Assembly (NCBI RefSeq): GCF_015832195.1
Contig: NC_052027.1
Span: forward strand, 16,674,149 to 16,738,148
Direction: 5' to 3'
Origin: Motacilla alba alba
Lineage: Eukaryota > Chordata > Aves > Passeriformes > Motacillidae
Length of the DNA: 64,000 nucleotides
Part shown: piece after piece, positions 27,901 to 39,900 of the stretch
Layout: each line of letters begins with the position of its first letter
Position numbering within the stretch: the stretch's first letter is position 1
Position numbers and translations under genes: made by a program
Notes under the pieces: generated by a model
Seen by the model: only the letters and a program-made list of their open reading frames with translations
The model's database searches: none
Told to the model about the DNA's origin: nothing

Positions 27901-30900
27901 AACAAATATGCACCCAAGGACATGATGTGACATTACCCTGAGCTGGGGTTCTGAAATTCAACCTCCTGTGTACTATTCTGTTTTACCTGTAATCTTCTTG
28001 TCACCTCTTTCGTATTTACCCACATTCATGGATTTGTTTGAGCTTATTTGGCATTTTCAAAACTGTTTGACATCTAGAGGTGACCTAAAGCAGCAGGTAA
28101 CTGCAGATACTTACTAGTTTGGGAAAAAATCAGGCTTCACAAACAGGTTTAAAAAATAATTATGCTCTTGCTCTGTTTTTTTTTCCAGCCCGCTGAACAT
28201 GCTTGGTTCAGTCCGACACTCCTCATCCTCTCTGTCGTCGCACACCTCCAGTGAAACAGGAAATCTGGTTATCCTGACAGACAGCTCTGTGGGGGAGACT
28301 GCTGAGGATATGTACCACATGCAGGTACAGCTGCAGCACAGCCAGGAGCAGTAGCTGGGAACAGCACAGAACGTGTTCCAGAGGGGTGTGCTTAGGAGCA
28401 GTACACTTTACCTATGCACATGCTTGGATCTGTCTGTGATATTTTTTTCGAAGAACTGAATAGGTAGACTCTAACATTGTTCAAGAAATATGACAGTAAC
28501 TCACTAGATTAACTTCGGGAAGAAATCTCATGTGTTTGTACATTGACTGTGGTACTGCAGTGCAAGATCACCCTGCTGCTTTCAGAAAGTGAGGTTTTTG
28601 TCCCATTTTGTTTACCTGCCCTGTTGAACATGTGCAGTTAGTGCTGCTCTTGGTTTGGGGAGGTGGAACAAGCCCCACAGTCCTGAGTGCAGGTTAGCAG
28701 TGGCCTGCACTGAAGCTGGGCAGAGGCTGCCCTGGCTCATCCAAGGCAGGTAAATCCCTAAGGCACTGATGTGCTCAGGTCTCTCTCGATGGTTTCTCTG
28801 CCTCCTGCAGCTTGTTTATCCTAAGCCCAGGTACCAAGGCTCAGTCACCAATGTCTCTGTTTTATCCTCATCCCAGGCTAGTCCTTCCACCTCCAGCCTG
28901 AGCTCCACTCACTCGGCACCGTCCCAGATGATTAACTCTGCCCCTTCCAGCGCTCGAGGTAAGCATGGACAGGCCCTGATGGGGGGCACCTGCAGGTGTT
29001 CCCTAAACCTGGCAACCTTGCTGACTTACAGGTGAAACACCACCTACATTGACATGTAACACTCTTTCTCTTTTGGACGTGTAAATAACCCTTCAATACT
29101 TTTTCTTTACAAATGGTTTAATTCCCCATTTAAGTTTTTTTTTTTCATCCATGTATCAAATGTACCTCTAATACATGCTGGTTTCAGGCGGTTGAATTTC
29201 ATAATGATTTCCACTGTTCCACCACAAAATTGTGGCAAGCAGTCTAGAGGAAAACAAGAATAGTCCTCAATATAGTACTTAAAAGAGAGATCACGAAGAC
29301 AAAGACAAAGGCAAAGAAATAATTTTACAAGCTTAAAGAAATTATGACAAAAAAGGACTTGAGGCAGTTTAGCAGTGACATATGTATACAAAAGTAGATG
29401 TATAGGATGAATGTTGAAAGATTGGAATTTTAAATAATGGAGATAAAGAAGGGCTTCCCTGCTGGGAAATTCTTGAAGAAAGGAAAAGTATAAAAGCGGG
29501 CTCTGGGGGTACTCATATTGTCTTTGTGTTACAGTAGCTGGTCTTGATATTGCTAATTATTTTCTTCCCCAGCTGAAGCAAAACCACTCCGTGTGATCTC
29601 CTGACTTTCACAACTTCTCTTCAAGGTTTTTGGTTTTTTTCCTCTCATTTTGGATTCTCAGTTGCAGGTTCTACATCTCTTTCCACAGGCATCTGAAGAA
29701 GGTGTCCAGGATATAGTCAGAGATAAAGGCTGATATTTAAATCTTACCCCTTTTTCCATACAGGGGAATTCTGTGTCTCCTGATGGAGAGGGAATATGGA
29801 GAAGAGCCCTTTTTCTCAAGCAGTCTTGGGGCTTTTTTGCTCCATCTGCTAGTAAAATCCTAATTGACTGGCTGTTGTTATGACACAGATGCAGCAAGGT
29901 GATATAATTGAGGGATCAGAAGGAGTAGAAAGGCGAGAAGTGAACATCTTCAAATAAAGGCAAATAGCTGTACTAATTACCAAGGGCTGGAAGGAAAATC
30001 ATGACAAACAGAAACCAGGTGAAACTGGAATAACAGGAGAGGGAAGATGGAACTGAGAAGGAGGCTATCGTGTCAGGAAGACGTCCCTAAGTGGATGTGC
30101 CTCAGCTGGCATGTAAATCTTTGGGGGGATCTGAAGGGTTTGCTGCTGTACTGTTTCACACTGTTTTCCACTTTAGAAGTCCAGTGACAGGCTCACTGTG
30201 ACAGACTGTGACAGGCTGTGACAGTCTTTCTGAGCCTGATGACTGCAAAGCATCACCAGCTTCCCTCTTTACGGTATTATTCACTGTTGCTTAGAAACCA
30301 ACGTGATGAATGCTCCAAAGGGTCTGGGCTGCTGGGTGAGCCAACAGCACCTCCCAGGGATGGGACCCAGACAGATTTCAAGTGGGAAACAGTAAGAGAA
30401 GTAATGAGTTTGAAAAATATTTCTATACCCTGTGATACAATGTTTCTTCTCTGCTGTTCTTCTGTTCACTTCTAAATTAGGTGAGCACAGTATTCAGACA
30501 TTACCCACTTGGGGGATTTCACTTTTAGCAAGGTCCCAGATGCAATCTGTGTTTCCCAGTGTGCCAGTCACTGTCCTGGTTATTACAACACTGCTGTTGG
30601 AAATGGAGCTGTTCCTAATGAGAAAAAGCCCTTACACTTAAATTCCACTGTGGTAATGCAGCTGTGTTCTTCTCCTTGGTGATTCTTCCTTTTGCTTTGT
30701 TTTTTTTAACTGGGTGAATTTGATGCTCGTGAAAGTGAGACCAGTATCACTGGCTGGAGCAAGGTACTTCACAGACATGACATGCAGCTCTGCCAATGCA
30801 CCTCTATCCTTTTTTTTTTTTCCTTTTTTTTGGTATTTATTTATATTCTTTTTAATTTAGCGCTGGTGAAAGGTGCTGGATTGACACCACTGGAGGCTGA

Positions 30901-33900
30901 AGCCCTCTATTTACCCACAGAGCAGATACAGCATGGGCGGCAGTTGTGCAAGTTCCCCCACGCTGCCCCCACCCATGTGCCTCATCTCTGTCCTGGAGGG
31001 ACCACCTCTAGAGGTGAGAGGATAGTTCAGTCTCCATGACCCATCCAACCCTTGGCCTTTCTGCTGAGACTGCCAACAAAGCTACGAGAGTCACGATGCT
31101 GCAGCTGAACACTTGTCAGATGGGAAGTGGACAAAGGCCAACAATTCATTTCATAAAGGCCGCCTAAATTTATCAACTAAACATCTTTGCCACCTGTGGC
31201 TTTAACCTGAGCACGGTTGGGTAGCATTTCTAGGGTTTAGCCTGATTTTAAAATGCTTCTCTGATTTATTCAAATGATAATGCAGGTACTTAGACCACCT
31301 TCTCTGTTTTAGTGCAGTCCTTTCCTGAGGAGATGGGTGTCTTTAAAACAAATTAGTTCCATCGGTGACCAAAGGAAGCCGTGGCCTTTTGCATTAAGAA
31401 TACAGCAATTTAAACTGTTCTCCACTTCCAAAACATTATCCTTTTATGGATCTTTAAAATAGCAACACGGGTGATTCTTTGGCTTGTCCAAAGAAACTAG
31501 CTAAGCTATTAATCTATAAAGAATTTTTAAAGGATAGTCATCAGGAAAGTTGATCAATGATTTGGTTTTATCACTGAACTGTGGATTAAGGCATCAAAAT
31601 TTACACTAGTTATAGTATACACAAGTTACAGCAGAAGTCTTAGATAGAACTGACCTCAGAATACTGCAAGAATTTGCTAATCCTGTGCTAACAATAGACA
31701 TTAACAGTTACTCATTATTACAAGTATGTATCGCTCCGTTTTCACCTGGCTTTCTTCCCTGTCAGGGAAGCACCACTGTTGTTGTGTAAAAGGTGAATAA
31801 AAAATTCAGTTGGATTTGGCTTCATTTGAGGTGGTTCATGAGGCACTGCTGAACTTTACTGCAGTTAAAAGATTACATAAGCCAGGGTCCAGAAAGCAAG
31901 AAACTAACTCAAAAAGGCCCAGAAAGAGCTAGGAGTGAGTTAGGGTTTGTCAGTAATTGAATTTAAAAAACAATTAGGACTCCTCCAATGCACTCAAAAA
32001 ACAATTCCCACATGACACTTGACTGGCCTCTAAAGGCATCCCTACTGCTCCCTCAACACTGTGCCTTGTTAACATGTAGAAAATGAGTCCTGGTGTCTTA
32101 CTCAGAACTTCACAAGAATGCATGTACTTATATTAAAACTTACTTTTTAAATCAAAAAAATTAGGATTTGGTGCAGGAGCAAACTTTTCATAACCATAAT
32201 AAAAATGATGAACCAGGAGAAGAGATTCAATGAGTTTGGAGTTTACATTAATGTTCAGTTTATTCCTTAAAATTAATACTTGTCACAAGTGGATTAATAT
32301 ATTTATAATTTCAAAAGCAAAACTATCTCTGGCTTTAGCACAGGTTTTCCTTTCTCATTAGAAAGTACCTGCAGTGCTGCACACATAAAGTGCACCAAGC
32401 TACATGCTTAAAGGAGTAAGCCCTGGCACATGCTGCAGCATTTTATTATGGCCACTGTCTGCTCTGGAAGCTTTAGAAGCTTTTTTTGACTTTGCTGTTT
32501 AAATTTTGCCAGTCCCCGAAAGAAGCTGCTGTTGTTGTGCTCTCTATCTGTCCAAAGCAGCAATATTTAAATTTTGTTTGCAGACTGGACACTTGGCATA
32601 ATCTGTCACCATTTTTATAGCTATAGTTAATGACAAATTTAGGGTACCAGTTTTTTAAACTACCAGCACATGTGGGATTTTTTAGGTCCTGCAGTCCCAG
32701 GTCTTTTGACGCTGTAATCCCACATAAACTGACAGCGGGTAGAGGTGGTTTGGTCTTTGATATAAAAGAGCAAGGATGACAAGATAAATTAAAAGGAGAA
32801 AGTTTGCAGTGTAGGTTGTGCTGTGCTGTAGTTCTGGGCACACCTAAAAGTTCAGCATCTTAACATTTGTCCTGCAGAACAGGACTATCTGTGACCTGTG
32901 AGGAAAAGACTCAGCACAAAGCGTTAACACTGTGTTCTCCGAGCTAATGTTGTACATAAAAGCAAAGAATGTCGTCTAATTATGTTTCTGTTCTATGTCT
33001 GGGGAGAAAATGAGTTCGGGACTAGAATGCAGATACTCTGCTACTGTTCATGTCAGAGTGGGGGTGTAGATTAATCCGGCATCTGCCCCCCCTCACGGAA
33101 ATGTTGCAATTGTAGGACTTTATCCTGCATTCTGCTGGACACATTGTTCCTTCCACTGTGTGCTGAATATTAGTCCCCAAAACTGCATGTTTGCTTTTGC
33201 TGGGGTAAAAGCTGCATCAACCAGCACCAATGCCTTTGCTCATATGTTGGAGTGCTGTCCAGGTAACGTGTGTGGTTGTGGAAGTTTGCCAGAGGGGGCA
33301 TGTATTCCCCAAAAGCCGGCATGGCTCTGTAATGCGCTGTGTGCTGCCATCTGTTCGGTGCGTGTTTGTGACGCAATCAAACAATCAGTGCGAATTACAG
33401 CTCACTTCAGCAGCTTCACAACATCAATCCTGCCTAATATTGTGCATCCCAAGGGTTGCGTGTATCAGTAGTGTCAGACTTTAGGAAGTCACTAATGAGA
33501 ATCATTCTTCTGGCAAATCCCCTGTCAGCTGTCGCACATCACAAGGTGTATTGTTATGTGGCACTCATCTTGAAGGACATGAGTCCCAAGTAATTCCACC
33601 TGCAAGGAAGCTGTTACATGAAATACCCCAATATCTTTAATGACAACTATACAGATAACTAATAGAGAAATCAAACTTATCGTTCCTACTAGAAAACGCT
33701 AAGCATTGGTAAATGTCTGGTGTCATCAAAGGTCTCAGTATAGCAACACAATAGTAATCATCATTACAGCAGCATTGTAAGCAAAGTGCCTCTCACATTT
33801 ACAGAATATGCTATTTATTATTGGGGTTGGTTTGCTTTAACAAGAGGAAGCTGACCAAGACACCACCAATTAAATGGCAACACTTACCTCCAGAACCAAG

Positions 33901-36900
33901 GAATAAAGTTTTTTCCCATAGATTTCTGCTTTAACTGAATGGTGTATCTCAAGCTTTTATCCTTTTCTCCCACATTCAGTCCTGAAATGAACAATATTAT
34001 GGCATTTCTGTAACTCTACAGTACTTTATGGGGCAAGGGAGCATTAAGCACAGCACAGCTGATTCCACACAGATGCCCGCTTTTTTTCATGTTTGAAAGG
34101 AAGCACTTTGCAACATACAACTAGGGACACACGCATCTTACACACCCTACGTGGTACGTCCTTAATTGTATACAAGAAGCCAGTTCTTACTCCATCCTCG
34201 TGCTATGCACCCACCGACAGTCAGCTGCTTAGTGGGCTCGGCACCATGTTTCCTTGAGTCCTGTGAGCTCGTGTGTCCGAGCCAAGTGCACAGGAGGACT
34301 GAGATCCCTGGGCATGCAGAGACATGGCTGTTGTTTGTCCCGTGTACGTGATTTTTCTCACTTGTTTACAGGCTCTCCCTCTCTACCAGATAAGTACCGC
34401 CACTCTCGGGAGATGATGATGTTGCTGCCAGCCCACCGGGACCGACCGAGCAGCGCCATGTATCCCGCAGCTATCATGGAAAACGGACAGGTAGCAGCTC
34501 TGATTTCTTCTGTGTCACTTCAACCACCTGAAACCGTGGCTGTATTTTTGCTGGCTTCGACCACTTTAAAGCTTTCTTTTTTATTTTTGGAAAGCACAGC
34601 AATTTAGGGTCATTTTCAGAGGTGAAGCAGAACTTTCCCTATCAGTCCACCCCTGGAGGCACTCACTGTGAGAGTTGAGTGATACAAACTGTAGTGACTA
34701 TTAGAAGAGCAGACACGTCCTGTGAGAATGGACTCACTTCCCAACTTTATCCTGTAAGCCCTGGTCTGCTGCAAGTAGTCACACCTTTTTCTTTATTTGT
34801 TAAAAACCATGGTCATCCATCCTGCAGTCTAGCCTTCAAGTTTATTCTAAATAACTTTATGATTTCCAGAGGTATCAAAAATCATGAGAGGCTGAAATAA
34901 TATAATGGTACATGGTTTTAAAAAAAATCTGTGGCCTAATTTCCTTGGACAAATTGAAAAGTGTGCCTACGTGTAAGCATTTAAATCTCACCCTGGTCTG
35001 CGCTTTTGAAAGGAATCTCCTGATGCTGCCCATTTATCACACTTGCGTTGGACAGCTGTCTCAAAGCACGCCAAGTCAATGATCAAACAAAACCAAAGAT
35101 AAGCCTCAGAGGGAAAGCAATGTATTCCAGCTGCTAATGGGCACAAGGTCAGGCCAGAGCTAGGCCTTGTGCCTGTAACTCCTGCAGAGAGCAGGAATTG
35201 TGGGCCCTCAGCACTGCTACACCCTAGAGATCCACTCACCCTGCGCTGCAGTACCTGCCAGTGAAGGCACAGCTCAGGGTTCCCAGGGAATCTTTAGTTT
35301 AAAAACTTCTTTGCTTAAAGAAAAGGAACAGAAAGTCCTCATGTTGCCCCAGCTGGTCTGTAACTTTTTTTTTTTTTTAACTCTTCTTTGCTAACTTTCT
35401 TCTCTCTTAGCCTCCAAATTTCCAGCGCGCCTTGATGCAGCAAATGATTGGACCGTGCAAACCTTGCAGCGATCCCAACCTGTCTGTGGCTGAGAAAGGT
35501 ACTCCTTTCCCTCTGCAGCATGCATGCTTGCTAGCTAAACTATTATTCCTCTGGTCATGCTACAGCAAGTAACAAATAGGCTTCTACATTTCCTGGCGGA
35601 GTGCATTTCTCTCACACTTTTCTAATTAACAGTTTAATTAACTGGGCCTTCTGCCAACCTACCATCATTTCAGAGCCTTCACAGTAGGGTGGGGTGGCAC
35701 AGACCTCCTTATTTCAGAAAGCTTTCTGAATTTAGCATTTTGTTTTTGAAACAATTCCTGCAGCCTTTGTCAAGCAAGCTTGCAAAGCAGCAAATGAGAA
35801 GTTATCTAAGAACAGCCCAAGACTGGGACTACATTTTTACTCATGAGTTATCCTTGTTTTCAATACACATGTATTGCTCAAAATACAAACATTCCTTTTA
35901 ATCTCTCTCTGAGGTAGTTTTATATTTATCATTGGCTTTATATGCTTTTTTAACTCATTCTTTTGAAAAAAAAAAAAAACAAAACAGGCAGAGTCCCTGC
36001 AGGGCTAAAAAAAAAAAAAAAAAAAACTGAAAGAAGAGAAGGTGGTGCCATGGACAAAATGATTGATTCAAAAATTATCTGAAAGGCAGCATTCTCAAAA
36101 AGCAGAAGTGAGCAAAATTCCTGAATCAAAATCTGAGTCAAGGAAGCTGCCTAAGCAAGCAACAGTCATGTATGGCTGGGAAAAATGGTATCTTAGAACA
36201 TTTTTAAGACCAGGAAAGACCACTGAAACTATCTAGTCTGACCTACATCAAACACTCAGGTTTTTATGTGTCTTTTTGTTTCAGTAACTGTGCCAGAACT
36301 AAACTGTACCTTAAAAAAAATCCGAATTTTATTTTAGAATTTCTAATAAATCAGAATCCCCTACTTCAATACGAGTGGTCCAGATTGAAACCAAACAGCA
36401 GTTCTGAATAAATGGCAGAATGATGACTTGATGACAATAATGAGTGATGACAAGAGAGTTCAGATGGGGAGTGAGGGATTAAGAGCTCCATCTTAGCCAT
36501 GTTAGTTTGAACCAAACATATGGCAGAGATGGTGAGATCTTTGTACTGGACAGGAGAAAGATCTGAAAAAGGAAGGTAGATAAATATTTATTGTCTGTCT
36601 AGGAAAAAATACTTGAACTTGTATCTGTGGTGATATTATGCAGGAGTGGGGTATTCAGTGCCAGGAGATCAAAGACAGACTCCCTAAGAAGCCACAAAAG
36701 ACACAGGTGATGTTAAGTGGGGATGGTGAGGCAGGAATCCCAGCTCTTGTGCCTGGCTGGTGGCAAAATGCAATTACAGGTGCTCCTGGCAAGCTTGAAT
36801 CCTCAGCATTCTATGTAGCTGGGATGCCATCTGGCCTGGACTGTGTGAGCAGTCAGGGCCCTGCCTTCCCCCACCCCTCCTGGCCGTGTCAGAAGTTCTG

Positions 36901-39900
36901 TTTGGTAATTCCCAGTGACAGTGGTGACATCAGTTGCCTAGGGCAGAGTGGTTCAAATGCAGCCTCCCCACTAATTCAACTTGGCCACTGAACAGTCACA
37001 GGGAGAGACCTGGGCTAAGTCACAGCACTGGGAGCTCCCTGCTTCAGTTCTTCCCTGAAGCATTTTGGCTAAAACTGGTTTTACTGGGCAGCAGCCACTC
37101 TTCAAAATCATCTCACCTTCTTCCAGCACTCCTAAATACTCAAAAGGCTGTGAATGAGGGAACACTGAGAAAGCATAAATGGATTTTTCATTGGGGTACC
37201 ATGTGTTCTTGTTCACATGCTCATTCTGCATCTCAGTGTTTAAAAAAACCCAAACCAACAAGCACAGCAATAGTTTTACAGGCCAAGCAAATCAGGTTTT
37301 CTCTCCTTTTCATTTGATGATGGGATATGGCAGGAGAGATGAGCAAGGCTGGCACTGCTGTTGCATCTTGTCCCTCTGTTTTAGCCCTTTGACACCAACT
37401 GCAGTAGTGCAAATTAGAGCACTCTGGCATGTGTACAGGGAAAATCCATCTGGAGCCACATTACTTATATAGACAGGTAGGCCCTGCTTTGAACCTGTTC
37501 TCTGTCAAGATTCTTCTTCATATGCCTTTCTCAGGTTCTCAGGCTGAGGGTCTCTCTTTAAAAAAAAAAAAAAAACATTTACTTTTATATTTTATGGGGC
37601 TTGTTCTGTCTTATGAAGCTGTCACTTTGTGATCTTTTTGACTTTAGGGAATTTTAGGCCTTGGGGAGCCCATGCTCATGCTAACTCATGAACTAGGGAG
37701 ACAAAAAAAAAAAAGAGAGAAACCTTTCAAAGTCATTTTAGAAAGAAATGCACCAAGAATGGCTGCAGGCATTTTAATTAAGGAGAAAGCCTCTTCAGAT
37801 GTCAAACTCCATGTTTATGTCTCCAGGCTTCCATTTTGCAAACTGAAGATGGAAAAAGCTATTTTTATCTCACTTTTCTTTGACAGGCTCAATTAATTAC
37901 TTTTGTTTTTCTTTCTTTGCTAATCTGAAGAAAGTGCAGTTGCTTATTTGTTTTTAAATAAACATACAACTATTGCATGTCTCTTCTCAGAATAAATCAA
38001 GTCTTGTTTGGAAGGAAGGTGCATTTCAATAATGTTCAAGGTTGACAGGATTCTCAAGATCTTGAAAAAGGTTCATGTTCATGTCAAGAAGCAGCTTTTA
38101 TTTCTATGAAAAACAAAGTCCATGAAGTTAATATTCACTCTCTGTTAAATGCAGCAAGCATTGCTCTCTCTATACTTCCTGATTCACAAAGACTTGATCT
38201 CTTCAGGAGACTTTGTAATACAAGGAGGCCAAACTGTTTTCTTTAAATATTTTGTCATCAAAGCTCTTGATCAACTCTGTAGCTTAGTAAATTGAAGCTC
38301 TGAAGTAATTTCTTTTGAAACAGATCGGGGTATAATTTCCTTCATGTCCTTTATTCAGTCCTCACTCAGCCTGTGGTGCAGCCACAGGCTGTCCTGTGTT
38401 TCCCGAGGGCTTTGCCATGTTCCCTGAGATCCAGCCACCGTTCCTTTGGTGCGATTTCATTTTTACCTCCACACTGATTTGCAAAAATCCTGCCAGAGTC
38501 CTTCTGCTCTTCAGATTTGTTAGAAATGAGCCCAGGGATGGAGGGGAGCTGGGCAGACTAACCCTGCAATCACCTAACTCTCACTTCCTTAACAAAGCAT
38601 CTCTAAACTTAACATTCTGTAGCCTTTCTGTGCTTTCAATCCTGCCATTCACTGAGTCCCTGGAATCTGTCTCTGTGCTGCTGAAGAGCACACTGGAAAG
38701 CCAGTGCTGGCCCCACAAACTCCCTGTCCTGTTACCCGAGTTACATCTGTTTCAATCCTTCAGCTGTGCCAGCAGCACCCAGTAGCTGGAGCCTGGACAG
38801 CGGAAGCCGAGAGGCGCTGCCATTCCTGTCTGCCCACGCTGGGAGCATCCTGGCCCCACCAGTGCCTCCCCGAAGCCTGCCCCATGGTAAGGATGTGCCC
38901 AGCAGGCCTGCTGCAAATGCCTGCAGGTCACACACACACAGATCCAGGCCAGCTGACTATAGCCTTTCCCCCCCACCCTTGTAAAAACAACCAGAAACAA
39001 AAACCCCGTAGTGTTTCCTGATCTGCTAGGTTTTGGGTTGTTTGGTTTTTTTTTTTTCAAAATCTTCAAATTCCTGCAGTCCTTAAGCAATGTGAACTTA
39101 TGTGTACTTTGGGACTAGAATAAAGTTGTGAGAGTGCCGAATCTTGCTGTGGCTTCTTACCAATGACCAACCTTAGCAGTAACTTAAGCTTAGGGAATGA
39201 AACTTCCAATGTTCATTGTTTAAGAGCCTGTTGCCTTGCCATGAGATTCTCGATAATGGAGCAGTGAAACATCTCTCTCTGCACTTAATTTCTCCTTAGC
39301 AGCCTGTGTGTGACAGATGCACTCCGCAGTATCCATCAGACAGGCAGCCCTAGGCTGGCCTTAGCAGCACTTGGAGCTGTTACCTGGCATTACAGAGCTA
39401 AACCCAGCTCTGTGGCTGCAATGAACCAGCACAAGTCTGCATTTCTGACCCTTGTCTCGTTCTAGGACACTACTCACTGCACTTTGATGCCTTCCACCAC
39501 CAGCTCAGTGATGCTCCTCCGGCACTGCCCGCACGAACGCTGCGCAAGGTAAGGGCAGGAGAGCAGAGGGATGTAGGAGCACAATGGGCTCCTGAAAGGG
39601 ATCCCCCCTTCTCTGCTCCCACCAAACAACTTATGAACACAGAAACACTATTTATAACCCGCTAGTAACTTGCACATGAGAAAACCCACTGAAAGCTCTT
39701 AACCTATTCCACAGCTGAATGGTATAGAAATAACTCATGGGTTGTAGGTCCTTCCCTTTTCCTTTTTTGCCCCATATGCTGTGATTTCAGCACCCTGATC
39801 ACCACCTCAGCTGCTGTTTCTAACACCTCTGGTGTTGTTGAGTGCACTTGTCTCCCACAAGTGGTACTTCCATACGTGTAAATCAATAACCCTTGACATT

